DNA of 64,000 bases from Azoarcus indigens (lineage in GTDB: Bacteria; Pseudomonadota; Gammaproteobacteria; Burkholderiales; Rhodocyclaceae). The stretch spans positions 124,001 to 188,000 of the forward strand of contig NZ_SNVV01000002.1 in assembly GCF_004361735.1 (NCBI RefSeq), read 5' to 3'. Below, piece after piece: positions 27,893 to 38,189 of this stretch. A program made the position numbers and the translations under genes. Under the pieces are notes generated by a model, which was given only the letters and a program-made list of their open reading frames with translations, was not told the DNA's origin and made no database searches. Numbering within the stretch: position 1 is the stretch's first letter; each line of letters starts with the position of its first letter.

Positions 27893-28972
27893 TCAGGCGG
27901 TTACCGCAAGCAGCTTGGCGAAGGCCTCATCGAACTGGGCAAGCCCTTCTTTCTGCAGTTGTTCTCCTGCGGCGGTCAAATCTATACCGCAGCCGGCTAG
28001 CGCAGCATGGTGGGCGCGGGCCTCCTCGATCCCCTCGGCCAGCGTGGAGGCCACCTTGCCGTGATCCCGTAACGCGTCCAGCGTGCCGTCCGGAAGGGTA
28101 TTGACGGTTTCCGGCCCGATCAGTGGCTCGACGTAGAGCAGATCGCTGTAGGCCGGGTTCTTGGTGCCGGTGCTGGCCCACAGCATGTACTGGGGGCGTG
28201 CTCCGGCAGCCCGCAAGGCAGCGAACTCCGGACCGTGGAAACGCTCGCGGTAGCGCGCATAGGCCAGCTTGGCGGTGGCCACTGCGCTGGTCCCGCGTAG
28301 CGCCAGGGCCTCGGCGCTGCCTTTGGTTTCCAGTTGGCGATCCACCAGCGTATCTACCCGCGACAGGAAAAGACTGGCGACAGACATGACGCTGCCGGGA
28401 TCTCCTCCACTCGCGCGCAGCCGTTCCAGCCCCCGGATGTAGGCGAGCGCTACAGCGTCCACATGAGCCAGCGAGAACATCAGGGTGACGTTCACGCTGA
28501 CGCCGTGACCGACGAGTGCCTCAATGGCCTCCAGGCCGGCCGGGGTGGCTGGCACCTTGATCAGCAGGTTGGGGCGCGCCACTTCCTTCGCCAGACGCAG
28601 GCCGGCAGCCACGGTGCCGGGGGCGTCCGCTGCCAGCCCGGGCGAAACTTCCAGACTGACGTAGCCCGCCGCGCCCCCGCTGTCGCGGAACAAGGGCAGC
28701 AGCATGTCGCAGGCGCGCTGCACGTCGGGAACCACCAGTCGCTCGTAACGTTGTTCCGCGCTCAGCGCTTCCTTCTTTAAGGCGGTGAGGTCGTCCTCGT
28801 AATAGCGGCCGCCGGCAATTGCTTTCTGGAAGATCGCCGGATTGGTGGTGATGCCAGCCACCCCGTCGTCGCTCAGCAGCCGGGCGAGCTGGCCCTCGTT
28901 GAGCAGGGTGCGGGAGAGGTTGTCCAGCCAGATCTGCTGGCCGTGCTGACGGACTTGAAGCAGGGGATTCAT
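27893..28972 (-). CDS. tal: Transaldolase
   Basis: Pentose phosphate pathway enzyme (359 aa) moving a dihydroxyacetone unit from sedoheptulose 7-phosphate to glyceraldehyde 3-phosphate. Family marks are GITTNPAIFQKAI near residue 40, the Schiff-base lysine in PNLLIKVPATPAG, GVSVNVTLMFS, and the C-terminal KVASTLAEGI. The length fits the longer bacterial (TAL-B-like, cyanobacterial/actinobacterial) type rather than the 317-residue enterobacterial one. It is convergent with the DUF3135 gene and transcribed away from truC. Confidence 0.95.
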   Translation of the reverse strand: MNPLLQVRQHGQQIWLDNLSRTLLNEGQLARLLSDDGVAGITTNPAIFQKAIAGGRYYEDDLTALKKEALSAEQRYERLVVPDVQRACDMLLPLFRDSGGAAGYVSLEVSPGLAADAPGTVAAGLRLAKEVARPNLLIKVPATPAGLEAIEALVGHGVSVNVTLMFSLAHVDAVALAYIRGLERLRASGGDPGSVMSVASLFLSRVDTLVDRQLETKGSAEALALRGTSAVATAKLAYARYRERFHGPEFAALRAAGARPQYMLWASTGTKNPAYSDLLYVEPLIGPETVNTLPDGTLDALRDHGKVASTLAEGIEEARAHHAALAGCGIDLTAAGEQLQKEGLAQFDEAFAKLLAVTA

Positions 28973-29014
28973 GACGTTGTCGAACAGGCTGTTTGGACGG
29001 AAGCATCGATTCTG

Positions 29015-29764
29015 CTACGAATCCGGGCCCGCCGAAAGCGAGGCGAGCGCTTTATCCCAACCCAGTGCGCGGGCGACCGAGGCGAAATTTGCCGCTGGTG
29101 CTGCCTGGATGGAGAGGTAGACACCTGTGTGAGGATGTGTAAGGGCCATGCGGGTGCAGGCCAGCAGCAGACGCTGGCTGCCGAAGAGCTGCTGGAACAA
29201 ACGGTTGTGCTGGCCCTTGCCGAAGGTGGAGTCGCCGATGATGGGGTGGGCGATGTGCTTGAGATGGCGCCGGATCTGGTGACGCCGGCCGGTCAACGGC
29301 CATAGTTCCAACAAGGCGTAACGGCTGCTGGGATAGCGGTCCACCCGGTAGGGCAGTTCGGCTGTCGCCAGCCTGCGGTAGCGGGTCACCGCCTGCTGCG
29401 GAGTGTCGCTGGCGCCGGCTGGCAGTCGCTCAGCAGGGTCGTGCCGGCGGCTGAGTGCGTGGTCTATGCAGCCTTGTTCTGCGGGATGGCCACGCACGAT
29501 GGCGGTATAGCGCTTCTCTACCTCGCCGAGTTCGAAGCAACGGCTAAGGGCGCTGGCGCTCTCCTTGTCCAATGCGAACAGCAGGACACCGGACGTGCCT
29601 TTGTCCAGCCGATGCACCGGATGCACCCTGCGGCCCAGTTGGTCTCGAAGCAATTGGACCGCAAAACGCTCCTCATGGGCGTCCAGGGCGCTGCGATGCA
29701 CCAGCAGGCCGGAGGGTTTGTGTATGGCGACCAACCCGTCGTCTTGGTAGAGGATTTCCAGCAT
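29015..29764 (-). CDS. truC: tRNA pseudouridine(65) synthase TruC
   Basis: RluA-family pseudouridine synthase (249 aa) that modifies U65 in tRNA. The start MLEILYQDDGLVAIHKPSG and LLVHRSALDAHE match TruC specifically. The catalytic Asp is in VHRLDKGTSGVLLFALD; the C-terminal part has ALLELWPLTGRRHQIRRHL. ATG at 29764 is chosen because it gives the family N-terminus; the longer frame reads antisense through the sodB terminator. The gene lies just behind that terminator, 42 bp before tal. Confidence 0.9.
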   Translation of the reverse strand: MLEILYQDDGLVAIHKPSGLLVHRSALDAHEERFAVQLLRDQLGRRVHPVHRLDKGTSGVLLFALDKESASALSRCFELGEVEKRYTAIVRGHPAEQGCIDHALSRRHDPAERLPAGASDTPQQAVTRYRRLATAELPYRVDRYPSSRYALLELWPLTGRRHQIRRHLKHIAHPIIGDSTFGKGQHNRLFQQLFGSQRLLLACTRMALTHPHTGVYLSIQAAPAANFASVARALGWDKALASLSAGPDS

Positions 29765-29794
29765 GGCGCGGAGCTCGGCGGTGAGTGCGGAAAA

Positions 29795-29822
29795 TAAAAA
29801 AGCGACCGGTGTTCCGGTCGCT
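29795..29822 (-). terminator. Rho-independent terminator after sodB
   Basis: On the minus strand AGCGACCGG (29822-29814) pairs with CCGGTCGCT (29809-29801) over a 4-nt loop, followed by TTTTTATT. It lies between sodB and truC. Confidence 0.88.
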
Positions 29823-29859
29823 TCTGGGCAACGGGCGGCAAATCGCCGCCGGGTGCGGA

Positions 29860-30444
29860 TCAGGCGAAGTTCTTCGCCGCGAATTCCCAGTTCGCAAGGC
29901 TCGCCAGGAAGGTGGCGATGAAGTCCGGGCGACGGTTGCGGTAGTCGATGTAGTAGGCGTGTTCCCACACGTCCAGCGTCAGCAGAGGCTTGTCAGCGGT
30001 GGTGAGGGGACAGCCGGCGCCAGTGGTGTTCACGATATCGACGGAGCCGTCAGCCTTTTTCACCAGCCAGGTCCAGCCAGAGCCGAAGTTACCGGCGGCG
30101 GAGGCGGAGAAAGCCTTCTTGAAGTCATCAAAGGAGCCCCACTTGGCCTTGATGGCATCGGCCAGGGCACCAGTGGGTTCGCCGCCGCCGTTCGGTTTCA
30201 GGCTGCTCCAGAAGAAGGTGTGGTTCCAGATCTGGGCCGCGTTGTTGAACACGCCGCCGGCCGGAGCCTTCTTGATGATGGCTTCGAGATCCAGATTCTC
30301 GTATTCGGTGCCCTTGATCAGGTTGTTCAGGTTGGTGACATAGGCCTGATGGTGCTTGCCGTAGTGGAACTCCAGCGTCTCGGCCGAAATGTGCGGAGCG
30401 AGGGCATCCTTGGCGTAAGGCAGCGGGGGCAATGTGTGTTCCAT
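29860..30444 (-). CDS. sodB: Superoxide dismutase, Fe type
   Basis: Cytoplasmic Fe-dependent superoxide dismutase (194 aa). Metal ligands are visible as the His in [13 protein letters not shown], the His in WNHTFFW, and the Asp and His in [26 protein letters not shown] and [13 protein letters not shown] are Fe-SOD-type signatures; Fe rather than Mn preference is the usual call for this pattern. AGGAGAG precedes the ATG. It has its own terminator and about 165 bp of upstream space, so it is a single-gene unit. Confidence 0.96.
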   Translation of the reverse strand: MEHTLPPLPYAKDALAPHISAETLEFHYGKHHQAYVTNLNNLIKGTEYENLDLEAIIKKAPAGGVFNNAAQIWNHTFFWSSLKPNGGGEPTGALADAIKAKWGSFDDFKKAFSASAAGNFGSGWTWLVKKADGSVDIVNTTGAGCPLTTADKPLLTLDVWEHAYYIDYRNRRPDFIATFLASLANWEFAAKNFA

Positions 30445-30610
30445 TGATCTCTCCTGTTTTTTGATTCGGGGGTGGAAAGTCCGACGATTCTAGTCAGGAT
30501 TGAGCCAGCGTGACAATCCCGACAGGCGCCGATGTTAAGCGCAAGCGCGGGTTTCCGAAACCCGCATGGCAGCAAAAGCATATGCGCTCCGCTGCTATGC
30601 CGCTCTTTCT

Positions 30611-32023
30611 TCATGGACCCGTGGGAGGCTCCGGGCAAGGTGGAGAGCCAATGTCCGGCCTGGCTGCGAGGACCTTGGCATCGACCTTGCCATGCGCAAG
30701 TTCTATCTCGATCGCGTCGCCTGGCGTCAGCTTTCCGACTGAGCGGAGAATGTTCCCCTTTCCATCCCGCGCGATGCTGTATCCGCGGGCCAGCACCGCT
30801 TCCGGAGCGAGGTGCAGGAGGTGGGCCGACAGGGCCGCCAGCTGCTCCCGGCGCCGGCGTTGCAGTACTTCAGCGCTGAGCAGCAGGCGTTGAGCGAGGC
30901 GCTCGCAGCGTTCCCTTGCTAGTGCGATCTCAGGCTGGCGGGACGTCAGTCTCAGCTGGAGTTGGGCGTGCCGTTCGCGTTTTTTCTCCACCGAGCGCTG
31001 CAGGGCCGCCCACAGGCGTTGGGACAGACTGCTGAGGTCGGTGGCAGCGCGACGCAGCCGGTCTTGCGGGTGAGTGAGGCGAAGGGCGCTGCGGTCCAGC
31101 CGCTGCGACAGGGTTTCCAGTTTGCGCCCGACCGCGCGTTGCAACCGCGGGGCCAAAGCCGTAACCGTCTGCTGGGCGGCCACGTAGCCGGAAGTGACAA
31201 GTTCGGCCGCACCGGTGGGCGTCGGGGCACGCAGATCGGAGGCAAAGTCTGCAATGGTGAAGTCCGTTTCATGACCGACACCGCTGATCACCGGTACCGG
31301 GCAGGCCCGGATGGCGCGGGCGAGAGCTTCATCGTTGAAGCTCCAGAGATCCTCGATGCTGCCGCCGCCGCGAACCAGCAGCAGGACATCCACCCCGTCC
31401 GCCATTGCACGGGCGCCGGCCTGGATCACGGCCGCGGTCAGCCGTGCAGCGGCGTCAGCGCCCTGGACCGGGCTGGGGTAAAGAACCACATCGAGATGCG
31501 CTGCGCGCCGGCGCAGCGTGGAGAGCACGTCCTGCAGCGCGGCCGCCGCCGGCGACGTCACGATGCCCACGCCGCGTGGGTGGCGGGGCAGGGGCCGGCG
31601 AGTGGCCGGATCGAACAGGCCTTCGTTCGCAAGCTTGTCCTTCAGCCGGTTGAACGCTTCGTACAGATTGCCGACGCCAGCCGGCCGCAGCGCTTCGATG
31701 CTCAGCTGGTAGTCGCCACGTACCTCGTACAGCGTGACCAGCGCACGCGCTTCCACCCGCATGCCGTTCTCCGGCCGGAAAGCGAGCAGTTGCGCGCGGT
31801 TGCGCCACATGGTGCAACGCACCTGGGCCTGTTCATCTTTCAGGGTGAAATAGAGGTGGCCAGACGAGGCGCGGGTGAGGTTGGAAATCTCGCCCGCCAC
31901 CCACAGGAGTGGAATCGAGGCTTCCAGGGTCTCGCGCGCCAGGCGGTTCAGCGCGGCGACGCTAAGGACCTGTGGTCGTGGGGCAAAACCGGCACTGTCC
32001 GTGAGAAGGAGGTCGTTCGACAT
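30611..32023 (-). CDS. xseA: Exodeoxyribonuclease VII large subunit
   Basis: Large subunit (470 aa) of the single-strand DNA nuclease exonuclease VII. An N-terminal OB-fold (about residues 12-105) includes [20 protein letters not shown]; the nuclease domain has [36 protein letters not shown] and [17 protein letters not shown]; a long coiled-coil region then a C-terminal beta-strand segment ([10 protein letters not shown]-like [11 protein letters not shown]) follow. ATG at 32023 is preferred over 32068 because it gives the normal short leader before the OB-fold, although no clear ribosome-binding site is seen. xseB is not adjacent. Confidence 0.94.
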   Translation of the reverse strand: MSNDLLLTDSAGFAPRPQVLSVAALNRLARETLEASIPLLWVAGEISNLTRASSGHLYFTLKDEQAQVRCTMWRNRAQLLAFRPENGMRVEARALVTLYEVRGDYQLSIEALRPAGVGNLYEAFNRLKDKLANEGLFDPATRRPLPRHPRGVGIVTSPAAAALQDVLSTLRRRAAHLDVVLYPSPVQGADAAARLTAAVIQAGARAMADGVDVLLLVRGGGSIEDLWSFNDEALARAIRACPVPVISGVGHETDFTIADFASDLRAPTPTGAAELVTSGYVAAQQTVTALAPRLQRAVGRKLETLSQRLDRSALRLTHPQDRLRRAATDLSSLSQRLWAALQRSVEKKRERHAQLQLRLTSRQPEIALARERCERLAQRLLLSAEVLQRRRREQLAALSAHLLHLAPEAVLARGYSIARDGKGNILRSVGKLTPGDAIEIELAHGKVDAKVLAARPDIGSPPCPEPPTGP

Positions 32024-32337
32024 AGGCGGCGGATTGTAGCGGAATCCACAGGGAAGTCTGCCTGTCAAGCCGTAATCTGCAAGTCCTTGATGGCACAGGG
32101 ATGATTTTTAAGTGCATGAAATATATGGATTAATCCCTTGCTTATTTTTTGGCAGAGGAGGCAGGTGTTTGGTGCGACGGGGAGTTGGGGAAGATTTCGG
32201 AAATAACCCACAAAGTTATCCACAGCTTTTGTGGATTGATGCGGGAGTTCGTTTCACGTTCGCTATGACGGGCTCGCTTGCCGGCACGGAGCCAAGGGCG
32301 CTAGAGTTCCGCCTTTCCCTCAGCGAGGTTTTTCCGC
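32024..32337. other. Intergenic region between xseA and exbB
   Basis: This 314-bp divergent gap is more AT-rich than its surroundings, especially 32090-32160, and must hold promoters for both genes, though no convincing -35/-10 pair stands out. It contains one TTATCCACA (32216-32224), identical to a DnaA box, close to CACAAAGTTATCCACAG. No protein-coding gene is credible here. Confidence 0.5.
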
Positions 32338-32946
32338 GTGTTCGCGATCATCCAGGCCGTCGGCTGGCCTATCTGGCCGCTGCTGCTTGCGTCCGTCGTA
32401 GCTGTTGCATTGATCATAGAGCGTTCCATCTCGCTGCGCCGGGCGCGGGTCGTGCCCCCGGGCCTGCTGGATAACGTTCTGGCTGATTTCCGTCAGCGTG
32501 GCGTGTCGCCGGAAATGGTGGAGCGCGTGTCGGCGCATTCTCCTTTCGGTCGTGTGCTGGCTGCGGGGCTGCGGAACATCAACAGCTCCCGCGAAGTCAT
32601 GAAGGAGGCCATAGAGGAGACCGGCCAGGCGGTGGTGCACGACCTGGAACGTTTCCTTACCACGCTGGGAACCATCGCTTCCATCAGCCCTTTGCTTGGC
32701 CTGTTCGGCACCATCGTCGGCATGATCGAGATCTTTGCCTCTCAGGGCTCCAGCGGCGCCAACCCGGCGCAACTGGCCCAGGGCATCTCCATCGCGCTCT
32801 ATACCACCGGCTTCGGGCTGGTGATCGCCATCCCGGCGATGATCTTCTGGCGTCACTTCCGCCGTCTGATCGACGACTTCGTGGTGGACATGGAGCAACA
32901 GGCGGTCAAACTGGTCGAGGTAGCCCATGGCGACCGCAAGGCGTGA
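32338..32946 (+). CDS. exbB: ExbB/TolQ-family proton channel protein
   Basis: Inner-membrane protein (202 aa) of a TonB- or Tol-type energy transducing complex. Three membrane segments are visible: about residues 5-27, 108-135 and 150-172, with the family stretch PLLGLFGTIVGMIEIF and the conserved final helix TTGFGLVIAIPAMIFW. The start is GTG at 32338 with GAGG upstream. It is 9 bp before an exbD/tolR gene. ExbB and TolQ cannot be separated with certainty from sequence; no tolA, tolB or tonB is next to it. Confidence 0.9.
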   Translation: MFAIIQAVGWPIWPLLLASVVAVALIIERSISLRRARVVPPGLLDNVLADFRQRGVSPEMVERVSAHSPFGRVLAAGLRNINSSREVMKEAIEETGQAVVHDLERFLTTLGTIASISPLLGLFGTIVGMIEIFASQGSSGANPAQLAQGISIALYTTGFGLVIAIPAMIFWRHFRRLIDDFVVDMEQQAVKLVEVAHGDRKA

Positions 32947-32955
32947 GGCAGGGCG

Positions 32956-33378
32956 ATGAAATTCCGCCGCCTGGGCCGTCGGCAGGAGGAGCCAGAAATC
33001 AACCTCATCCCGCTGATCGATGTGGTGCTGGTGATCATCATCTTCCTGATGCTGACGACGACTTTCTCCAAGGTGTCCGGGCTGGAAATCAATCTGCCTT
33101 CCGCAGCCTCCGAGGGTAGTGACACCGTAGCCAACGAGATTGCGGTGGCGGTGACCGCCAGCGGTGATGTGCTGGTCAATCGACAGCCAGTGGTCGGGCG
33201 CGACATCGATGCCATTGCTGGGGCGCTGGGCAAAGCGGTGCCGCCCGGCAAGGAGCCCATCGTGGTCATCAGTGCCGATGCCAAGGCGGCTCATCAGAGC
33301 GTGATCGACATCATGCAGGCAGCCCAGCGCGTAGGGTTGGCGCACATCACTTTCGCAACCCAGAACCCTCCCCAATAA
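32956..33378 (+). CDS. exbD: ExbD/TolR-family protein
   Basis: Single-pass inner-membrane partner (140 aa) of the ExbB/TolQ-like protein. The membrane helix IPLIDVVLVIIIFLMLTTTF (about residues 18-38) includes the conserved aspartate in PLIDV used in proton movement; the periplasmic domain ends in VIDIMQAAQRVGLAHITFAT, normal for the family. It follows exbB by 9 bp and precedes lpxK by 6 bp, so the four genes exbB-exbD-lpxK-ycaR probably share a transcript. Confidence 0.92.
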   Translation: MKFRRLGRRQEEPEINLIPLIDVVLVIIIFLMLTTTFSKVSGLEINLPSAASEGSDTVANEIAVAVTASGDVLVNRQPVVGRDIDAIAGALGKAVPPGKEPIVVISADAKAAHQSVIDIMQAAQRVGLAHITFATQNPPQ

Positions 33379-33384
33379 ATCGGC

Positions 33385-34398
33385 ATGCCAGCGGCCTCTC
33401 CCGCATTCTGGCAAGAGCGCGGCGTGGCGGGTGCTTGCTTGCTGCCACTGGCCACGCTGTTTTCCGGCCTTTCCGCATTGCGTCGTTTCGCCTTCAGCCG
33501 TGGTCTCACGGCGGAGGTGCGATTGCCGGTGCCCGTCGTGGTGGTGGGAAATATCGCTGTGGGCGGCAGTGGCAAGACGCCGGTGGTCGAATGGCTGGTC
33601 GGCGTGCTGCGGCGGCACGGATACCGGCCGGGCATCGTCAGCCGGGGGTACGGGGGAACGGAGGAGGGGCCCTGTTTGGTGCCGACTGATGGAGCGGCGC
33701 AACGGTACGGTGACGAGCCGTTGCTGCTGTCGCGTCTTACCGGGTGCCCCGTCGCCATTGGCAGGGATCGGCCTGCTGCCGGGGCCCTGCTGCTGCAAGC
33801 CCACCCTGGCTGCGATGTGATCGTTTCGGACGATGGCATGCAGCACTATCGCCTTGCGCGTGATGTCGAGATTGCGGTGGTGGACGAAGTGGTGCTGGGC
33901 AATTGCTGGCCGCTGCCGGCGGGGCCGCTGCGCGAGGGTTTGTCCCGCCTGCGGGAGGTGGATCTGGTCATCGCCCACGGTGTGCTTTCTGACGGTTTAC
34001 GCGCGCGGATTGGCATTGGAAACGTCTTTCCGATGGAACTTTCAGGTGAGCGTTTCCGTGCTCTGGATGACACAGGGTATTGGGTTTCTGCCGCGCATTT
34101 CCAGGGGCGAGTGATCCACGCCCTGGCAGGTATCGGTCGCCCCGAGCGGTTCTTCTCCCAACTGGAGAGCATGGGGCTGGACGTAGTGCGCCACCCCTTT
34201 CCCGACCATCATGCCTTTGTGCCGGCAGATCTGGCTTTCGCCCCCGGCGATGTGAAGATTATGACCAGCAAGGATGCGGTAAAATGCGCGCCTTTCGCTA
34301 TCGCGGACTGCTGGGAGTTTCCGGTGCAGGCCCGCATCGGTTCGGGTGCCGCCGACCGAATCCTGGAGAAGCTGAGTAATGGACGCCAGACTGCTTGA
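33385..34398 (+). CDS. lpxK: Tetraacyldisaccharide 4'-kinase LpxK
   Basis: Membrane-associated kinase (337 aa) that adds the 4'-phosphate in lipid A synthesis. The P-loop is in [18 protein letters not shown] at about residue 54; VSRGYGG, ISDDGMQH-like [17 protein letters not shown] and the C-terminal PDHHAFV match LpxK. It lies 6 bp after exbD and overlaps ycaR by 20 bp, the common arrangement with kdsB downstream for lipid A/Kdo assembly. Confidence 0.95.
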   Translation: MPAASPAFWQERGVAGACLLPLATLFSGLSALRRFAFSRGLTAEVRLPVPVVVVGNIAVGGSGKTPVVEWLVGVLRRHGYRPGIVSRGYGGTEEGPCLVPTDGAAQRYGDEPLLLSRLTGCPVAIGRDRPAAGALLLQAHPGCDVIVSDDGMQHYRLARDVEIAVVDEVVLGNCWPLPAGPLREGLSRLREVDLVIAHGVLSDGLRARIGIGNVFPMELSGERFRALDDTGYWVSAAHFQGRVIHALAGIGRPERFFSQLESMGLDVVRHPFPDHHAFVPADLAFAPGDVKIMTSKDAVKCAPFAIADCWEFPVQARIGSGAADRILEKLSNGRQTA

Positions 34399-34567
34399 GA
34401 TTCTTGTCTGCCCGGTTTGCAAGGGCCCCCTTGATTACCTGAAGGACAAGCAGGAACTGGTCTGCAAGGCTGACCGTCTGGGCTTCCCCATCCGTGACGG
34501 CATTCCTGTCATGCTGGAAGACGAAGCACGCAGCCTTTCCGCCGAAGAAGTAGACGCGCTGCGCTGA
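34379..34567 (+). CDS. ycaR: Trm112-like / YcaR zinc-ribbon protein
   Basis: Small conserved protein (62 aa) of the Trm112p-like family. It starts [18 protein letters not shown] with a CPVC knuckle near residue 11 and continues with [20 protein letters not shown]. Only three cysteines are present (two in CPVC, one in LVCKAD), as in many bacterial members that have lost full zinc binding. Its first 20 bp overlap the end of lpxK, and kdsB follows after 13 bp; this lpxK-ycaR-kdsB order is widely conserved. Confidence 0.93.
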   Translation: MDARLLEILVCPVCKGPLDYLKDKQELVCKADRLGFPIRDGIPVMLEDEARSLSAEEVDALR

Positions 34568-34580
34568 AGAAGGGCTGGCC

Positions 34581-35351
34581 ATGACGACCTCCTTCCGGGT
34601 GGTGATCCCTGCCCGTCATTCGTCGATGCGCCTCCCCGGAAAGCCCTTGCTGGATATCGCGGGCAAGCCGATGGTGGTGCGGGTGCTGGAGCGTGCTCGG
34701 CAGGCCGGCGCCGCCGAAATCTGGGTCGCCACCGACCACGAAGGCATCTATGCAGCGGTTCGGGCCGAGGGCGGGCAGGCGATCATGACCCGACCGGATC
34801 ATCCCAGTGGAACCGACCGCCTCGCAGAAGTGGCCCTGCTGCAGGGCTGGGACGACGGGGATATCGTGGTCAATGTTCAGGGTGATGAGCCGCTGATCGC
34901 TCCTGAACTGATTGTCGCAGTGGCCCAGGCGCTGGCGGCGGATTCGGGGGCGTCGATCGCCACCGCTGCCCATCCGCTGAAAGATGTAGCCGAGGCCTTC
35001 AATCCCAATGTGGTGAAAGTCGTATGCGACGGCCGTGGCCGCGCGCTGTATTTTTCACGTGCGCCTATCCCGTGGGCGAGGGATGCCTGGTTGGCCGATC
35101 GCTCGGCGCTGCCGCCGGGGCTGCCGATGCTGCGACATGTCGGACTTTACGCTTATCGAGTGGGTTTCCTGAAGCAATACGCGCAACTGGTGCCGTCTCC
35201 GCTTGAGCAGTGGGAGGCGCTGGAGCAATTGCGGGCGCTCTGGCATGGCCACGGCATTGGTGTGGTAGTGCTGGATGAAGCGCCGGCGGCGGGTGTGGAT
35301 ACCGTGGAGGACCTGGCGCGGGTGCGTCAGATCTTTGCCGCAAATGCTTGA
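34581..35351 (+). CDS. kdsB: 3-deoxy-manno-octulosonate cytidylyltransferase
   Basis: Cytoplasmic enzyme (256 aa) activating Kdo to CMP-Kdo for lipopolysaccharide. Residues 5-25 ([19 protein letters not shown]) form the nucleotide-binding start; [23 protein letters not shown] and [11 protein letters not shown] follow in the usual order. It completes the lpxK-ycaR-kdsB group. The gap to adk (35352-35462) holds a weak promoter candidate, TTGACC (35370-35375) and TAAGTT (35393-35398) spaced 17 bp. Confidence 0.96.
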   Translation: MTTSFRVVIPARHSSMRLPGKPLLDIAGKPMVVRVLERARQAGAAEIWVATDHEGIYAAVRAEGGQAIMTRPDHPSGTDRLAEVALLQGWDDGDIVVNVQGDEPLIAPELIVAVAQALAADSGASIATAAHPLKDVAEAFNPNVVKVVCDGRGRALYFSRAPIPWARDAWLADRSALPPGLPMLRHVGLYAYRVGFLKQYAQLVPSPLEQWEALEQLRALWHGHGIGVVVLDEAPAAGVDTVEDLARVRQIFAANA

Positions 35352-35381
35352 AAAAGTGCGGAATTCTGTTTGACCGGTTGA

Positions 35382-36116
<735 letters not shown>

Positions 36117-36121
36117 TTCCG

Positions 36122-36148
36122 GCTCCCGCCTGAGTAGGCGGGAGTTTT
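36122..36148 (+). terminator. Rho-independent terminator after adk
   Basis: CTCCCGCC pairs with GGCGGGAG over TGAGTA and is followed by TTTTC. It lies 6 bp after the adk stop. Confidence 0.88.
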
Positions 36149-36150
36149 CG

Positions 36151-36184
36151 ACGGCCGGTTCCTGACGGGTGCCGGCCGTTTTCA
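36151..36184 (+). terminator. Second hairpin before the phosphofructokinase gene
   Basis: ACGGCCGG (36151-36158) pairs with CCGGCCGT (36172-36179) and runs into TTTCATT. It is in tandem with the adk terminator and ends 18 bp before the likely PFK start, so it may be a backup terminator or leader structure. Confidence 0.5.
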
Positions 36185-36201
36185 TTGGTGCGGACGGTGA
36201 A

Positions 36202-37458
36202 GTGAGCGCGTTCAATCTTCTTTATGCCCAGGCAGGCGGTGTTACCGCCGTGATCAACGCCAGTGCGGCCGGGGCCATCCGGGCGGCGAGGGCCGCAGGG
36301 CCCCGGATAGGCCGGGTGCTGGCGGCTCGCCATGGGGTGCTCGGCGCCTTGGGCGAAGATCTGGTGGATACCGCCGGCTGGTCGGATGACGACCTTTCCC
36401 GCCTGGCGCAGGCCCCGGGCGGCGCCTTCGGTTCCTGCCGGTTCGATCTGGATGCGCTGGCTGATAACCCTGCCCAGTACGACCGCCTGTTCGACGTGTT
36501 TGCCGCTCACCGCATCGGTGCCTTTCTATACAACGGTGGCAACGGCTCGATGGAGACGGTGGCCAAGATATCCGCCGCCGCACGGGCCCGGGCCTATCCC
36601 CTGCGGGCCATCGGCGTGCCCAAGACGGTGGACAATGACCTGGAGGGCAGCGACTGCTCGCCCGGTTTCGGCTCGGCGGCCAAATATCTGGCCACCTCCA
36701 TGCTGGAGGCCGGGTTGGATCTCGCGGCAATGAGCAGCCGGCGGGGGCGGGTGTTCGTTATGGAGGTCATGGGGCGCAATGCCGGCTGGCTGGCGGCGGC
36801 GACTGCGCTGGCGGCGCAGGGGCCGGACCAGGCGCCTCACCTCATACTGGTCCCGGAAGTGCCATTCGACGAGGTGGCTTTTCTCGCCGAGGTCCGGCTT
36901 GTGGTCGAGCGCATCGGTTACTGCGCGGTGACCGTGGCCGAAGGGTTGAAGCGAGCGGATGGCAGCCTGGTGATGGAGCAGGGGCAGGATGCGGGCGGCC
37001 ACATCCAGCTGGGCGGGGCAGGGCAGTGCATCGCTCGGCTGGTGGGGGAGCGGCTGGGTTACAAGTACCACTGGTCTATCCCGGACTATCTGCAGCGGGC
37101 CGCCGGGCACTGGCGTTCTGCCACCGATCACGCTCAGGCGCTCGCGGTGGGCGAGGCGGCAGTGGGCTATGCGCTGAAAGGACGGGATGGCGTGATGCCG
37201 GCGATCCGCCGGCTGAGCGATCGGCCCTATCGCTGGGATATCCAGGTGGTGGATGTGGCCGCCATCGCCAATCTGGAGCGTCGCCTGCCCGCCGGATTCC
37301 TGCGGGCGGACGGTCTGCATGTTTCCGCGGAGGGGCTGCGCCACCTGCGGCCTCTGATCGAGGGTGAATTGCCGCCGACGACCTTGGGTGGGTTGCCGGA
37401 TTACCGTCTGCCTGCGCTGCCGATGGTTCCCCGGCTCTTGCCGCCTTATCCGGCCTGA
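36202..37458 (+). CDS. 6-phosphofructokinase, probably PPi-dependent
   Basis: Phosphofructokinase-family enzyme (418 aa) phosphorylating fructose 6-phosphate, reversibly if PPi is the donor. The sugar/donor site reads GGNGS (112-116) and PKTVDND (140-146), and MEVMGRNAGWLA and PEVPFDE follow. Lys in PKTVDND is typical of PPi enzymes, whereas Gly in GGNGS is typical of ATP enzymes, so the donor is not settled. GTG at 36202 gives SAFNLLYAQAGGVTAVINAS, the normal beginning; an earlier GTG at 36169 lies in a terminator hairpin. It is alone between adk and a convergent PEBP gene. Confidence 0.88.
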   Translation: MSAFNLLYAQAGGVTAVINASAAGAIRAARAAGPRIGRVLAARHGVLGALGEDLVDTAGWSDDDLSRLAQAPGGAFGSCRFDLDALADNPAQYDRLFDVFAAHRIGAFLYNGGNGSMETVAKISAAARARAYPLRAIGVPKTVDNDLEGSDCSPGFGSAAKYLATSMLEAGLDLAAMSSRRGRVFVMEVMGRNAGWLAAATALAAQGPDQAPHLILVPEVPFDEVAFLAEVRLVVERIGYCAVTVAEGLKRADGSLVMEQGQDAGGHIQLGGAGQCIARLVGERLGYKYHWSIPDYLQRAAGHWRSATDHAQALAVGEAAVGYALKGRDGVMPAIRRLSDRPYRWDIQVVDVAAIANLERRLPAGFLRADGLHVSAEGLRHLRPLIEGELPPTTLGGLPDYRLPALPMVPRLLPPYPA

Positions 37459-37480
37459 GGGCGTTCCCGGCGAATGCGCC

Positions 37481-38110
37481 TCACAGCTTCACTGCCGGGT
37501 TGAGGGTGTATAGGCCGGTGAGGCTGGCCTCGGCCAGGATATGGCCGCTGATCGCCTTGCGCACGTCCGCGCCGTCGAAGCGTCCCTCGACCGGACAGCG
37601 CTCCAGGTCAAGCGCATACAGCGTGAAGACGTAGCGATGGCGAAGCAGATCGTTCCAGGGTGGGCAGGGGCCATCGTAGCCGTAGTAGTCGCCCGCCATT
37701 TTCTCGTCGCCGGCGAACCAACTGGTGTAGTCGTTCACGCCCTGGCGCGTGCCGAGAAGGGCCGCCGGGCCGGGCTTGCCGCTGGGGGTAACGCGGTCGG
37801 AGAAGCTGCCACCGGCGATCTCCCTCAGGTCGGCCGGGAGGTCGACCAGGACCCAGTGGAAGAAGTCCACCCGCGGCAGATCTGGCGGCACGCTGCGGCC
37901 TTCCTGATTTACGTCGTCGCCGCGGCTGGGAACGTCCGGGTCATGGCAGATGAGGGCGAAAGAGCGCGTTCCCGGAGGCGGGTCGCTCCAGGCGAGGGCC
38001 GGGTTGTGATTGCTGCTCAGTTCCACATGGCCCTCGGCCGGCTTGCGGCCAAAGGCGAATTCTTCCGGGATGGGGGCACCGTCGGCGAAATTCGGGCTGC
38101 TGAGTTTCAT
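37481..38110 (-). CDS. YbhB/YbcL-family PEBP-like protein
   Basis: Phosphatidylethanolamine-binding-protein-like fold (209 aa). ALAWSDPPPGTRSFALICHDPDVP and VDFFHWVLVDLPAD form the ligand pocket; GYDGPCPPWNDLLRHRYVFTLYAL is the family C-terminal signature. Compared with E. coli YbhB (about 158 aa) it has longer loops, including a GDDVNQEGRSVPPDLPRV insert. No signal peptide is visible, so it is probably cytoplasmic. Biochemical role in bacteria is unknown. It is 79 bp downstream of murJ on the same strand. Confidence 0.9.
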   Translation of the reverse strand: MKLSSPNFADGAPIPEEFAFGRKPAEGHVELSSNHNPALAWSDPPPGTRSFALICHDPDVPSRGDDVNQEGRSVPPDLPRVDFFHWVLVDLPADLREIAGGSFSDRVTPSGKPGPAALLGTRQGVNDYTSWFAGDEKMAGDYYGYDGPCPPWNDLLRHRYVFTLYALDLERCPVEGRFDGADVRKAISGHILAEASLTGLYTLNPAVKL

Positions 38111-38189
38111 GCCTGTACTCCTCGATTGCGTCAGGGGAAACTGATTCTAGCTTTCCCGGAAAAGGGGCGTCGTTTTCGGTCTGGGCTGT

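Noticed and set aside
32216-32224. A perfect DnaA box (TTATCCACA), considered as part of a replication origin.
   Set aside because: Only one clear box is present and no dnaA, dnaN, gidA or parAB gene is nearby. One 9-mer is not evidence of an origin.
32112-32474. A 120-codon open frame before exbB.
   Set aside because: It overlaps exbB in another frame, has no family resemblance and covers the AT-rich regulatory gap.
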